Origin: Bradyrhizobium sp. ISRA464
GTDB lineage: Bacteria > Pseudomonadota > Alphaproteobacteria > Rhizobiales > Xanthobacteraceae
NCBI RefSeq assembly: GCF_029910095.1
Contig: NZ_CP094526.1
Coordinates: forward strand, 4,898,001-4,962,000
Direction of reading: 5' to 3'
DNA: 64,000 bases
In this document: one piece after another, positions 17,387-27,106 of the stretch
Layout of the letters: every line of letters starts with the position of its first letter
How positions within the stretch are numbered: position 1 is the stretch's first letter
Program-made: the position numbers and the translations under genes
The notes under the pieces: generated by a model
Database searches by the model: none
Told to the model about the DNA's origin: nothing
What the model saw: the letters and a program-made list of their open reading frames with translations, nothing else

Positions 17387-20300
17387 ACGACGGAATTTCC
17401 GCACCATTCATTCGCTACCCCATCGGCACCTCGCTGCTGATGGCCGGCATCCTCTTCGTCGGTCTCGTCGCCTATCCGTTGCTGCCGGTGGCGCCGCTGC
17501 CGCAGGTCGACTTCCCGACCATCCAGATCACCGCGAGCCTGCCGGGCGCCAGTCCTGAGACCATGGCGACCTCGGTCGCCCAGCCGCTGGAGCGCCAGTT
17601 CGCCCAGATCCCGGGCATCGCCCAGATGACCTCGACGAGCTATCTGGGTACCGCGTCGGTTACGATCCAGTTCGACCTCAACCGCAGCATCGACGGCGCG
17701 GCCAATGACGTGCAGGGCGCGATCAACGCGGCAAGCGGGCAGTTGCCCAAGAGCCTGCCCTCGCCGCCGACCTACCGCAAGGTGAACCCTGCGGACGCGC
17801 CGATCATGCTGCTGTCGGCCACCTCGGACACGCTGCCGCTGATCCGGGTCAGCGACGCCGTCGACGCGCAGCTGGCCCAGCAGATCAGCCAGATCTCCGG
17901 CGTCGCGCAGGTTATCATCGGCGGGCAGCAGAAGCCGTCGGTCCGCGTCCAGATCGATCCGGCCAAGCTGGTCGCGAAGGGCCTGTCGCTGGAAGACGTC
18001 CGCACCGCGATCGCGAGCGCGACTGTCGACAGCCCCAAGGGCAACATCGACGGCGACAGTCGCGCCTACACCATCTACGCCAACGACCAGTTGCTCAAGG
18101 CAGACCCCTGGAACGACGTCATCATCGCTTACCGCAACGGCGGACCGCTGCGGATCCGAGATATTGGTCAGGCGGTTGACGGTCCCGAAGACGCCAAGCA
18201 GGCCGCCTGGGCGAACGGCAAGCGCGGCGTGTTCCTCGTCATCTTCAAGCAGCCGGGCGCCAACGTCATCGACACCGTCGACAAGATCAAGGAGGCGCTG
18301 CCACGCTTGGTCGCGGCGATCCCGCCGGCGATCAAGATCGACGTCATCAGCGACCGCACCACGACGATCCGCGCCGCCGTCGAGGACGTCCAGTTCACCC
18401 TGCTCCTGACCATTTTCCTGGTCGTGATGGTGATCTTCCTCTTCCTCCGCAGCTTCTGGGCGACCGTGATCCCCGCGGTGACGGTGCCGCTCGCCCTGCT
18501 CGGCGCCTGCGCGCTGATGTGGATTTTCGGCTACACGCTCGACAACCTGTCGCTGATGGCGCTGACGATCGCGGTCGGCTTCGTGGTCGACGACGCCATC
18601 GTGATGCTGGAGAATATCAGCCGCTACATCGAGGATGGCGAAAGGCCGTTGGCCGCCGCCTTCAAGGGGTCAAGCGAGATCGGCTTCACCATCGTTTCGA
18701 TCAGCGTCTCGCTGGTCGCGGTGCTGATCCCGCTGCTCCTGATGGGCGGCATCATCGGCCGCCTGTTCCGCGAATTCGCGGTCGTGCTGGCGATGACGAT
18801 CTTCGTCTCGATGTTCGTGTCGCTGACCCTGACGCCGATGATGGCCTCGCGGTTCCTCCGCGCCCACAGCGAGGAGCGGCACGGCCGGTTATACCAGCTC
18901 AGCGAGCGCGGTTTCGACGCGATGCTCAACGCCTACCGGGCCGGGCTCGACGTCGCACTGCGCTGGAAGTTCACGACGTTGATGGTGTTCTTCGCAACGC
19001 TGGCGCTGTCGATCTACCTTTTTGCGGTCATCCCGAAGGGCTTCTTCCCGCAGCAGGACAATGGGCTGATCACGGCGACTTCGGAAGCCAGCCAGGACAT
19101 CTCCTTCGCCGACATGAAACGCAAGCAGGAGGCGCTCGGCAACATCGTGTTGCAGGATCCGGCCGTGGCGTCGGTGGCGATGGCGATCGGCGGCAGCGGC
19201 CGCGCGGGCAACAACGGCAACCTGTTCATCACGCTCAAGCCGCTGAAGGATCGCGACGCGAACGCGCAACAGATCATAGCCCGCCTGCGGCCGAAGCTCG
19301 AGAAGGTCGAAGGCGCCCGGCTGTTCATGCAGGCGGCGCAGGACGTCCGTCTCGGCGGCCGCCCGACCCGCACCCAGTTCGAATTCACGCTGCAGGACGC
19401 CAATCTGACCGAGCTGAACGAATGGGCGCCCAAGATCCTGGCCAAGATGCAGACGCTGCCCGAGCTGCGCGACGTTGCGACCGACCAGCAGACCAAAGGC
19501 ACCACGCTCGAGCTACAGATCAACCGCGACACCGCCTCGCGCTACGGCATCCAGCCGCAGCTGATCGACGACACGCTCTACGACGCCTTCGGCCAGCGCC
19601 AGGTGACGCAATACTTCACCCAGCTTAACAGCTACCACGTCATCCTCGAGGTGCTGCCGGAGTTGCAGGGCGCGATCGACACGCTAAACAAGATCTACGT
19701 CAAGTCGCCGCTGACCGGCGACCAGGTGCCGCTGTCGACCTTCGCGAAATGGACCAGCGTGCCGGTTCGGCCACTCTCGATCAGCCACCAGGGCCAGTTC
19801 CCGGCAATCACCATCTCGTTCAACCTGGCCCAGGGCGTCGCGCTCGGCCAGGCGACGCAGGCGGTGCAGAGGGCGATGGTCGAACTCGGCGCGCCGCCGA
19901 CCTTGAGCTCGAGCTTCCAGGGTACCGCACAGGCGTTCCAGCAATCGCTGTCGACCGTGCCGCTGTTGATCCTCGCCGCGCTCGTGGTGGTCTACCTGAT
20001 CCTCGGCATTCTCTACGAGAGCTATATCCACCCGATCACCATTCTGTCGACACTGCCGTCCGCAGGCGTCGGCGCGCTGGCGATCCTGATGGCGGCCGGC
20101 TTCGACTTCAGCCTGATCGCGCTGATCGGCATCATCCTGCTGATCGGCATCGTGAAGAAGAACGGCATCATGATGGTCGACTTCGCGATCGCCGCCGAAC
20201 GCGACGAGCACATGGAGCCGGCGGCGGCGATCCGCCAGGCCGCCCTGCTCCGCTTCCGCCCGATCATGATGACGACGATGGCCGCACTGCTCGGCGGCGT

Positions 20301-20529
20301 GCCGCTGATGCTTGGCACCGGCACCGGCTCGGAAATCCGCCAGCCGCTCGGCTACGCCATGGTCGGCGGCCTGATCGTCAGCCAGGCGCTGACGCTGTTC
20401 ACGACGCCCGTCGTCTATCTCTATCTCGATCGGCTCTCCAATGCCTTCGCGAACTGGGGCCGCTCGCAGCGGCCGGGCGACGACGCCCACGACGGCAGGG
20501 ACGGATCGGTCAAGGAGGCGGCCGAGTGA
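17383..20529 (+). CDS. RND multidrug efflux pump, inner-membrane permease (MdtB/MdtC-like)
   Basis: 1048 residues, the standard HAE1/AcrB-family length, with two repeats of six membrane spans and two large periplasmic loops. Typical stretches are 'FPTIQITASLPGASPETMA', 'VGFVVDDAIVMLENISRYIE' (including the proton-relay aspartates of span 4) and 'GIVKKNGIMMVDFAI'. It is a proton-driven exporter of drugs or toxic metabolites, translationally coupled to the adaptor and probably under the divergent MarR regulator. Substrates unknown. Confidence 0.94.
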   Translation: MNDGISAPFIRYPIGTSLLMAGILFVGLVAYPLLPVAPLPQVDFPTIQITASLPGASPETMATSVAQPLERQFAQIPGIAQMTSTSYLGTASVTIQFDLNRSIDGAANDVQGAINAASGQLPKSLPSPPTYRKVNPADAPIMLLSATSDTLPLIRVSDAVDAQLAQQISQISGVAQVIIGGQQKPSVRVQIDPAKLVAKGLSLEDVRTAIASATVDSPKGNIDGDSRAYTIYANDQLLKADPWNDVIIAYRNGGPLRIRDIGQAVDGPEDAKQAAWANGKRGVFLVIFKQPGANVIDTVDKIKEALPRLVAAIPPAIKIDVISDRTTTIRAAVEDVQFTLLLTIFLVVMVIFLFLRSFWATVIPAVTVPLALLGACALMWIFGYTLDNLSLMALTIAVGFVVDDAIVMLENISRYIEDGERPLAAAFKGSSEIGFTIVSISVSLVAVLIPLLLMGGIIGRLFREFAVVLAMTIFVSMFVSLTLTPMMASRFLRAHSEERHGRLYQLSERGFDAMLNAYRAGLDVALRWKFTTLMVFFATLALSIYLFAVIPKGFFPQQDNGLITATSEASQDISFADMKRKQEALGNIVLQDPAVASVAMAIGGSGRAGNNGNLFITLKPLKDRDANAQQIIARLRPKLEKVEGARLFMQAAQDVRLGGRPTRTQFEFTLQDANLTELNEWAPKILAKMQTLPELRDVATDQQTKGTTLELQINRDTASRYGIQPQLIDDTLYDAFGQRQVTQYFTQLNSYHVILEVLPELQGAIDTLNKIYVKSPLTGDQVPLSTFAKWTSVPVRPLSISHQGQFPAITISFNLAQGVALGQATQAVQRAMVELGAPPTLSSSFQGTAQAFQQSLSTVPLLILAALVVVYLILGILYESYIHPITILSTLPSAGVGALAILMAAGFDFSLIALIGIILLIGIVKKNGIMMVDFAIAAERDEHMEPAAAIRQAALLRFRPIMMTTMAALLGGVPLMLGTGTGSEIRQPLGYAMVGGLIVSQALTLFTTPVVYLYLDRLSNAFANWGRSQRPGDDAHDGRDGSVKEAAE

Positions 20530-20587
20530 CTTGACTTTGCTCTCCTCCCGGCACATCCGGAAAGACGCTCATTTCGGAGCCGGTGCC

Positions 20588-21142
20588 GTGAAGATTGTCG
20601 CAAAGTCGCTGTTGGTCTTGTTTACCGTGTTCGGCGTGGCCGGCCTCGGCCACGCCGAGGCTACCAAGGGCAAGAATGCGCCCGCGCCAGCCCCTGCTCC
20701 CGCCGCGCCCCATGCCGACGCCGCCCCCGCGAACAATCCCGGCTGGGTCGCACGCTGCACCAGCGCAAGCCGCGACGCTCCGCTCGAATGCGCGATGGAG
20801 CAGACGGCCGTGCTCAGCAAGACCGGCCAGCTCGTCGTGCTGGTCAATATTCGCGTGCCGGGCGACACCCGTACACCTGTCGCGCTGATCCAGCTGCCGC
20901 TCGGGCTCAACCTTCCGGTTGGCGCCAGGCTGCAGATCGACGATGGCAAGACCGCCGACGTGGCGATCCAGACCTGCGAGGCGCGCGGCTGCTACGTCAA
21001 CACCCCGATCGCCGCCGACATCCTGAATGCTCTGAGATCGGGCAAGCAGCTGAAAGTCTCGTTCCAGAATCTCGCCAAGGAAACGATCACCATCCCGATG
21101 TCGCTAACCGACTTCGCGGCGGTGTACGACAAGATCAAGTAG
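20588..21142 (+). CDS. Invasion-associated locus B (IalB) family protein
   Basis: 184 residues from a GTG at 20588 that has GGAG eight bases upstream; an open frame further upstream overlaps the pump gene and is not supported. A signal peptide (about residues 1-21, 'VFGVAGLGHAEA') precedes an Ala/Pro linker and the IalB domain, with 'WVARCTSASRDAPLECAM' and the paired cysteines near 'IQTCEARGCYV'. IalB proteins are periplasmic and common in Rhizobiales; the role outside Bartonella is unclear. Tandem with the efflux operon but probably separate. Confidence 0.82.
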   Translation: MKIVAKSLLVLFTVFGVAGLGHAEATKGKNAPAPAPAPAAPHADAAPANNPGWVARCTSASRDAPLECAMEQTAVLSKTGQLVVLVNIRVPGDTRTPVALIQLPLGLNLPVGARLQIDDGKTADVAIQTCEARGCYVNTPIAADILNALRSGKQLKVSFQNLAKETITIPMSLTDFAAVYDKIK

Positions 21143-21255
21143 CGGCAACGAGCTCCCGGTCGTCATGCATCACGACCGTCCCCTGCGGAAGCTTGCCGTT
21201 GAATTCGGCTGGCCGATTGCCTGTTGCTGAGGGCGGAGACGTAGCTCGCCATTCG

Positions 21256-21335
21256 TGGGATGGGTGGAGCGAAGCAATACCCATCAACCGTGCTGCGTGA
21301 AGGTGATGGGTTTCGCTGCGCCCTACCCATCCTAC
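21256..21335. repeat. Palindromic repeat, family C
   Basis: GTGGGATGGGTGGAGCGAAG with ATACCCATCA is mirrored by TGATGGGTTTCGC and CCTACCCATCCTAC. The unit can fold as a long imperfect hairpin. It lies between the convergent IalB and livF genes, where it may end transcription from both sides. Confidence 0.75.
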
Positions 21336-21344
21336 GATGATCGC

Positions 21345-22061
21345 CTACGTGCCGAGATACACCTTCTGCACCTGCGGATCGTCGGCGAGCGCCGCCGCGG
21401 TTCCCGACAGCACGCTCTTGCCGACCTGCAGCACGGTCGCGAAGTCGGAGACTTCGAGCGCAAGCTCGATCGATTGTTCGGCGAGCAGGATGGTCAGCCC
21501 CTCGCGGTGCAGGCGACCGAACGTCTCGTACATGGATTCGACCACCGCGGGCGCCAGCCCCAGCGACGGCTCGTCCAGCATCAGCAGCTTTGGATCGCTC
21601 ATCAGCGCGCGGCCGACCGCGAGCATCTGCCGCTCGCCGCCGGACATGGTGCCGGCGCGCTGGACGCGACGCTCCTTCAGGCGCGGAAAGATGTCGTAGA
21701 CGCGCTCCAGCAGCCTCCTGATGCGGCTCTTGTCGCGCAGCGGGGTAGCACCAAGCAACAGATTGTTCTCGACGCTCTGCTGCACGAACAGCCGCCAGCC
21801 CTCCGGTGACAGTGCGAGCCCCTTGCGTACGATCGCGAACGCGCTTTGCCCCGCAAGCTGTTCCCCGGCAAAGCTGATCGTTCCGGAATGCACGGGAATC
21901 AGGCCCGCGATCGCGTTCAGCGTCGTGGTCTTGCCGCCGCCATTGGAGCCGAGCAGCGCGACGACGCTGCCCGCCGGCACCTCGAGCGAGACATCGGACA
22001 CGCCGATCAGATCGCCGTAGCGGACCTCCAGATGCTCGATCTTCAGCAGCGGTCCGGTCAT
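21345..22061 (-). CDS. livF: Branched-chain amino acid-type ABC transporter ATPase LivF
   Basis: 238 residues. Walker A 'GSNGGGKTT', signature 'SGGERQMLAVGRAL', Walker B 'LLMLDEPSLGLAP' and the switch region 'LAEQ' are complete. Size and the lack of the C-terminal extension point to LivF rather than LivG. Its start overlaps the end of livG by four bases. Confidence 0.92.
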   Translation of the reverse strand: MTGPLLKIEHLEVRYGDLIGVSDVSLEVPAGSVVALLGSNGGGKTTTLNAIAGLIPVHSGTISFAGEQLAGQSAFAIVRKGLALSPEGWRLFVQQSVENNLLLGATPLRDKSRIRRLLERVYDIFPRLKERRVQRAGTMSGGERQMLAVGRALMSDPKLLMLDEPSLGLAPAVVESMYETFGRLHREGLTILLAEQSIELALEVSDFATVLQVGKSVLSGTAAALADDPQVQKVYLGT

Positions 22062-22828
22062 GTCGTGGGCCCACCCATCAGCTCGATCGGGGTGTGGCCG
22101 GCCGCCACCTTGGCGGCGGCACGGGTGCCGAGATAGGCGGCAATGACCGAAGGATCGGAGGTGACCTGCTGCGGTGTGCCGCGAGCGATCTCCCTGCCCT
22201 GATGAAACACCATGACGCGGCTCGCCAGCGACATGATCACTTCCATGATGTGCTCGACGATCACGAGCGTGATGCCGGAGCGATGGATGTCGCGGACGAG
22301 GTCGATCGCAAGCTGCACCTCGCGCTGGGTCAGCCCGGCCATGGCCTCGTCGAGCAGCAGGATCCTGGGTTCGGTCGCGAGCGCACGCGCGATCTCGAGC
22401 CGCTTGCGGCCCGGCGTGCCGAGCGAGCGCGCCGGCGCATCGGCGAGCCGCTCCATGCCGACCCGCGCCAGCACGGCGCGCGCCTTGGACTCGGCCTCGG
22501 CGCGATGGCTGGAGCGCAAGAAGGCGCCGATCATGACGTTCTCGAGCACCGTCATGCCCTCGAAGGTCTGCGGCACCTGGAAGGTGCGCGCGAGTCCGAG
22601 CCGCGCCCTCGCCTCCGGCGGCATACTGGTGATGTCGTGACCTTCCAGCAACACGTTGCCGGAGGTCAGTGCGAGGTCTCCGGTCAGGCAGTTGAAGAAG
22701 GTGGATTTTCCGGCGCCGTTCGGGCCGATCAGGCCGAGGATGTCGCCCTGCTCGAGCGTGACGCTCGCCGCATCCACGGCCTTGAAGCTGCCGAACGCCT
22801 TGGTGATGTCGCGCGCTTCAAGGAGCAT
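22058..22828 (-). CDS. livG: Branched-chain amino acid-type ABC transporter ATPase LivG
   Basis: 256 residues. Walker A 'GPNGAGKST', Walker B 'ILLLDEAMAGL' and the LivG-type C-terminus 'GREIARGTPQQVTSDPSVIAAYLG'. The signature motif is unusual: 'LGTPGRKRLEIARAL', where the canonical LSxGxQ appears as LGTPGRKR; LivG proteins often deviate here. It overlaps livM by 11 bases and livF by four. Confidence 0.9.
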   Translation of the reverse strand: MLLEARDITKAFGSFKAVDAASVTLEQGDILGLIGPNGAGKSTFFNCLTGDLALTSGNVLLEGHDITSMPPEARARLGLARTFQVPQTFEGMTVLENVMIGAFLRSSHRAEAESKARAVLARVGMERLADAPARSLGTPGRKRLEIARALATEPRILLLDEAMAGLTQREVQLAIDLVRDIHRSGITLVIVEHIMEVIMSLASRVMVFHQGREIARGTPQQVTSDPSVIAAYLGTRAAAKVAAGHTPIELMGGPTT

Positions 22829-23804
22829 TGGTGGCCCCCTTCGTGGAATCGTCCTTCGTCTTCTTGGCCCGCAGGCGGTTAACCAGCGCCAGGATGCCGC
22901 CGGGCTGGAAACGCGCGATCAGCACGATGATCGCTCCGTAGACGACAAAGGTCAGGCCGGCGCCCTTGCCGCCGAGCAGGCTGTTGGAGATCTCCTCCAG
23001 CGGCACCAGGATCGCCGCGCCGACCAGCGGCCCGAACAGGAGCCCCGCGCCGCCGAGCGCAGCCATGATCAGGATCTTCACCGAGATCAGCAGGCCGAGC
23101 CCGGAGTCCGGATCGACGAAGCCGAACATCATCGCGTAGAGCGCGCCGGCAATGCTGGTCAGCCCCGCGCTCAGCATGTAGGCGTACAGCTTGATGCGGC
23201 TGGCCGGTGCTCCGAGCGAGCGCGCCGCGCGTTCGGAGTCCTTGACCGCGCGGAGATAAAACCCCATCCGGCTGCTCGCCATCCACCAGGTGATCAGGAG
23301 CGTGATCGCGAGGACGGCGAGGAAGAGATAGTAGTACGGCAATGCCGAGATGAAGGAGAGATCGAACACGTTGCGCGGCACGGTCGGGCCGCTCAGGCCG
23401 ACGGCGGCGCCGAGATAGTCGGTGTTGGTGACGATCAGCCGGGCAAGCTCGGCGACCGCGATCGTCGCCATGCTGAAATAATGCCCCGACAGCCGCAGCG
23501 TCGGCGCACCGATCACGGCCGCGATCGCGACGCTGGCGATCAGCCCGACGGGGATTCCGACCAACGGCGACAGCGCATAATGCGCATAGGCCCCCATCGC
23601 GGCATAGGCGCCGCAGCCGAAGAACACCGCGTGCCCGACCGAGACCTGGCCGGCATAACCGCCGATGATGTTCCAGGCCGACGCCGCAATCGCATAGAGC
23701 AGGACCAGCGCGCCGAGACGCTGCTGGAACGGCGTGGAGAACACCCAGGGGTAAGCCACGACCAGCACGATCGCTATTGCGAGCCAGAAGTTGCGCCGCA
23801 TCAC
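22818..23804 (-). CDS. livM: Branched-chain amino acid-type ABC transporter permease LivM
   Basis: 328 residues with eight to ten membrane spans; conserved 'GYAGQVSVGHAVFFGCGAY' and 'LSGHYFSMATIAVAELAR' are standard LivM landmarks. It forms the membrane channel with LivH. Starts within the last four bases of livH. Confidence 0.92.
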   Translation of the reverse strand: MMRRNFWLAIAIVLVVAYPWVFSTPFQQRLGALVLLYAIAASAWNIIGGYAGQVSVGHAVFFGCGAYAAMGAYAHYALSPLVGIPVGLIASVAIAAVIGAPTLRLSGHYFSMATIAVAELARLIVTNTDYLGAAVGLSGPTVPRNVFDLSFISALPYYYLFLAVLAITLLITWWMASSRMGFYLRAVKDSERAARSLGAPASRIKLYAYMLSAGLTSIAGALYAMMFGFVDPDSGLGLLISVKILIMAALGGAGLLFGPLVGAAILVPLEEISNSLLGGKGAGLTFVVYGAIIVLIARFQPGGILALVNRLRAKKTKDDSTKGATNAP

Positions 23805-24664
23805 GTCTTGCCCATCAAGCCCTGCGGCCTGAACCAGAGGAAGCCGAGAAACAGGGCGTAGACCACCATGTCCTTGTAGACGGCGCCGATCAGATAGCCG
23901 GACAGCGACTCGATCACGCCGATCAAAAGACCCGCGATCAACGCTCCCGGCACGCTGCCGAAGCCACCCAGCGAAACCGTGACGAAGGCGACGATGCCGA
24001 GCGTCTCGCCGACCGTGGGCACGACATAGAAGAAGGTTGCGATCAGCGCCCCGGCAAGCCCGGTGGCGCCCGCCGCGATCGCCCAGGCGATTGCCTGCAT
24101 GCTATCGGGACGAATGCCCATCAACTGCGCCGCCGTCGAATCCTCGGCGACCGCGAGCATCCGCGAGCCGAGCGTCGTGCGCGTCAACAGCAGATGCAGC
24201 CCGAGCGTCACCAACAGCGCGACAACGCCGGCAAGCAGCCGCGAGGCCTCGATGCGGATGCCGAGGACATCGAATGTGCCGCCGACGAGATCTCCCGGCA
24301 GCGACAGGAAGTTGGCACCGAACCACCAGAATACGGAATAGCGCAGCAGCAGCGCCAGCCCGAACGTGCCGAGGATCTGCGCCAGCATCGGCCCCTTCAT
24401 GACGTCGCGGATCAGGCCGAAATAGACGGCGATGCCGAGCGTGGCGAGCAGCAGCGTCGCCAGCGGCGCGCCGACCAGCGGGCCGCCGCCGAGCAGCGTG
24501 TAGACCACATAGGCGACGTACATGCCGAGCATGACGAAATCGCCGTGGGCGAAATTGACCACGTTCATCATGCCCCACACCAGCGTCAGGCCGGAGGAGA
24601 ACAGCGCATAAACGGCCCCGAGCAGGAGGCCACCCACGATCACCTGGACAAGAACAATGGACAT
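23801..24664 (-). CDS. livH: Branched-chain amino acid-type ABC transporter permease LivH
   Basis: 287 residues, about eight spans, with 'GLTLVWGMMNVVNFAHGDFV' near the N-terminus and 'GGFGSVPGALIAGLLIGVIE' near the C-terminus, both typical of LivH. It is the first gene of the tightly overlapping livHMGF block; the binding-protein gene lies 300 bases upstream, separated by a palindromic repeat. Confidence 0.92.
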   Translation of the reverse strand: MSIVLVQVIVGGLLLGAVYALFSSGLTLVWGMMNVVNFAHGDFVMLGMYVAYVVYTLLGGGPLVGAPLATLLLATLGIAVYFGLIRDVMKGPMLAQILGTFGLALLLRYSVFWWFGANFLSLPGDLVGGTFDVLGIRIEASRLLAGVVALLVTLGLHLLLTRTTLGSRMLAVAEDSTAAQLMGIRPDSMQAIAWAIAAGATGLAGALIATFFYVVPTVGETLGIVAFVTVSLGGFGSVPGALIAGLLIGVIESLSGYLIGAVYKDMVVYALFLGFLWFRPQGLMGKT

Positions 24665-24720
24665 GGGTCAGCGTGCGATGTCTAGCGGTTGAATGATCCT
24701 GGTCGCCAGCGCTTCAACCG

Positions 24721-24838
24721 CCTCTCCCATCGGGAGAGGTCTGCGCGCAGCGCCGGGTGAGGGGATCATATCCATCGATAGAGCGAAACCCCTCACCCAA
24801 TTTGCTCGCGCAAATCGACCTCTCCCAATGGGAGAGGT
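24721..24838. repeat. Dispersed palindromic repeat, family B (copy 2)
   Basis: CCTCTCCCATCGGGAGAGG forms the first hairpin, then GGGTGAGGGG is mirrored by CCCCTCACCC, and CCTCTCCCAATGGGAGAGG closes the unit. It is the same architecture as 3390-3548. It separates the binding-protein gene from livH and could lower expression of the membrane genes relative to the binding protein. Confidence 0.8.
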
Positions 24839-24963
24839 GCGCACCCGCAGTGCGGCACCGATTTGGGTGGGCTTTGTCATGCTCAAGCGTGCCGCTTCCT
24901 CAAGCCGTCGCGATTGACGGCAGACGATCAAGGGCGGAGGCCTGCGCCCCGCCCTCCACATCA

Positions 24964-26217
24964 TCACCAGCCCTTGAAGGGCATGACCGGCGGCTTCACG
25001 GCATTCGCCTTCGGGAACACCGCGACGTAGTTCTCGCCGTCCTGCAACTGGATGATCAGGCCGGAGGCCAGGATGTTCTGGCCCTTGTCGTCGAACTTGA
25101 CGCCCTTGTAGCCGATCATCAGCTGATCGGGCTTCAGGTCCGTCGCCTTCAGCGCGGCCTGTATCTTGGCGGGCTCCGTCGAGCCTGCATGATCGATCGC
25201 ATCGGCCAGCACGAAGAAGGCCTGCATCTCGCGCGCCGCGGTGTCGTCCATCTCGTCGCCGCTCTTCTCCTTGTAGAGCTTGGCGATGATCGCGGTCGGC
25301 GAGCCGGCCGGGCCGACGCTCCAGGACGATCGGTTGAACACGCCTTGCGAGATCTTGCCGACCGCCTTGATGAAGGATGGATCGGAATAGCCGGAATCGT
25401 CGGCGAGCAGCATCGGCGGCTTGTAGTCGAGCGCCTGCATGGTCTTGGCGAACAGGATCGCATCCGACGTGTAGGAGATCATGATGACGATGTCGGGCTT
25501 CTTGTCCTTGAGCTGCAACACCTGGCTCTGCACGTCGGTCGCGTTGGTGGTGTAGGCGACGTCCTGCGCGATCGGATGCCCCTTCTCCTTGAAGGTCGCG
25601 GCGAGGGTGTTGGCAACCGAGACGCCGTATTCGGTGGTGTCATGCACCACCGCGATGGTGTCGGTCTTGGCGCCGGAGGCCTTCATCTCGGTGAAGAAGT
25701 CGTAATAGACCTGGGCGAAATCGGTCGCGATCGGCGTGGTGCGGAAGAACCATTTGAAGCCGCGCTCGGTCAGGTTGGACGCAACCGACTCGCCGTTGAC
25801 GAAGGGAATGCCGTACTTCTCGGCGATTGCGCTTGTCGTCAGCGTGATGCCGGACTGGTAGGCGCCGGTGAGCGCCACCACCTTCTCTTCGGTGATCAGC
25901 CGCAGCGCCTGGTTCTGCCCGGTCGCGGGGCTGCCCTGGTTGTCGGCGAACACCACCTCGAGCTTGGCGCCGCCGAGGCCGGCGAGCCCGGCATTCTTGG
26001 CGAGCGGGAAATTGCCGAGCTCGGGATGCGCATTGTTGATAATGTCGAGCGCGACCTCGATCGCGGCCTTGGCGTGCACGCCGGCGCTGGCAGCATTGCC
26101 GCTTAAGGGAAACACCGCGCCGATCTTGACGGTCTTCTGCTGCGCCATCGCGCCGGAAACCAGACCCATCGCGATCGCGGCCGCGGCAAGCGGCCCGACA
26201 AGTTTCGACACTCTCAT
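24964..26217 (-). CDS. ABC transporter substrate-binding protein (LivK-like)
   Basis: 417 residues from the ATG at 26217, with GGAGACG upstream; a signal peptide ('IAMGLVSGAMA') ends near residue 25. The mature domain opens 'TVKIGAVFPLSGNAASAGVH', the type I periplasmic-binding-protein signature of the LivK/Peripla_BP_6 group. Gene order (binding protein, livH, livM, livG, livF, all minus) shows it is the capture subunit of this importer. The ligand could be an amino acid, amide or aromatic acid. Confidence 0.9.
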   Translation of the reverse strand: MRVSKLVGPLAAAAIAMGLVSGAMAQQKTVKIGAVFPLSGNAASAGVHAKAAIEVALDIINNAHPELGNFPLAKNAGLAGLGGAKLEVVFADNQGSPATGQNQALRLITEEKVVALTGAYQSGITLTTSAIAEKYGIPFVNGESVASNLTERGFKWFFRTTPIATDFAQVYYDFFTEMKASGAKTDTIAVVHDTTEYGVSVANTLAATFKEKGHPIAQDVAYTTNATDVQSQVLQLKDKKPDIVIMISYTSDAILFAKTMQALDYKPPMLLADDSGYSDPSFIKAVGKISQGVFNRSSWSVGPAGSPTAIIAKLYKEKSGDEMDDTAAREMQAFFVLADAIDHAGSTEPAKIQAALKATDLKPDQLMIGYKGVKFDDKGQNILASGLIIQLQDGENYVAVFPKANAVKPPVMPFKGW

Positions 26218-26554
26218 TTGAACGTCTCCGAGATCCCGTGGCCGTGTTGGCGGGAAACGTTCGGGCAAACTGCCGCCGCCTCCCTCTTTGTTTTTTCTTG
26301 GTGTGCCAGCATCGCACGGGCCCCATGAGCCGGCAAGTTAAGGCGCCGCCGCCAGCCAACGCCTGCGACTAAAGTCGCTGCAGCGGGATGTGCAGCGACG
26401 ATCTTCGCCCGGGTGGTGCGTGCAGTCCGTGCGCGACGAGAGTGCGGACCAGCCGCCGCGGGAGCGTGAAGATTTGGGTAAACAGCTCGGCTGCGCCGAG
26501 CGACATCAAGCTCGTGGGTTTGCTGCGAAAGCCGGTGCCGATCGGGCAAAAATC
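26218..26554. other. Intergenic region, nothing recognised
   Basis: 337 bases hold the promoter region of the binding-protein operon (minus strand) and the 3' flank of the tRNA. The bases after the tRNA on the minus strand contain a short T-run (26548-26554) that could end its transcription. No gene or repeat is seen. Confidence 0.5.
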
Positions 26555-26628
26555 TGGCTGGGGAACCTGGATTCGAACCAAGACAAACAGAGTCAGAGTC
26601 TGTTGTGCTACCGTTACACCATTCCCCA
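26555..26628 (-). tRNA. tRNA-Gln (anticodon CUG)
   Basis: 74 bases including an encoded CCA at 26555-26557. The acceptor arms TGGGGAA / TTCCCCA pair perfectly, the discriminator is G as expected for glutamine tRNA, the T-arm carries GGTTCGAATCC, and the anticodon stem ACAGA/TCTGT encloses loop CTCTGAC with anticodon CTG reading CAG codons. All arms are intact. Confidence 0.95.
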
Positions 26629-26861
26629 AAAATTGCTCAGCAGAGTCAACAGCTTAGCTGGATGACCGGGCAATCTTTGCGGCGACGGCGACTGGCAAAT
26701 CAGCGCCTCGCGCGAGTGCGGTCCTTCTACCCGCTTGGTCCTAGGCTTGGCAAGTATTGATGATATCTGATTGGCGTCAAATTGCCCTCCTTTGGCGCCC
26801 TGGCATCGGCGCGCCGGACCGCCCTTCCCGACGCCCGAAGCGAAGGGGTGGACGCCACCGC

Positions 26862-27048
26862 TGCATCTGCATGATCTGATCCATCGGCATGTTCTGGCTG
26901 AGGTTAGCCATGATCCACAACGATCCGCCGGTCACGAGGAACACGCCATCACGTTGTTGGTGCTGTCTGGCCCCGTCGTGATGTGCAGGAAGAACACAAG
27001 ATGCACGCCCATCTGTGCGATCGCGAGCACGACGATCGCCACGGGCAT
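26862..27048 (-). pseudogene. cyoD: cyoD remnant (cytochrome bo3 ubiquinol oxidase subunit IV)
   Basis: Read from 27048 on the minus strand the frame gives 'VVLAIAQMGVHLVFFLHITT', the central span of CyoD, then breaks after 'GPDSTNNVMAC'. A second frame resumes with 'FLVTGGSLWIMANLSQNMPM', the last span and C-terminus of CyoD. The N-terminal third and part of the third span are missing and the two blocks are out of frame, so this is a relic. No other cyo gene is in the window. Confidence 0.75.
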
Positions 27049-27106
27049 CGATCGGTTCCTGGAAAACAATGTCCGGCTGGCGCCAACAACCGGCCGTGAG
27101 GCACGC

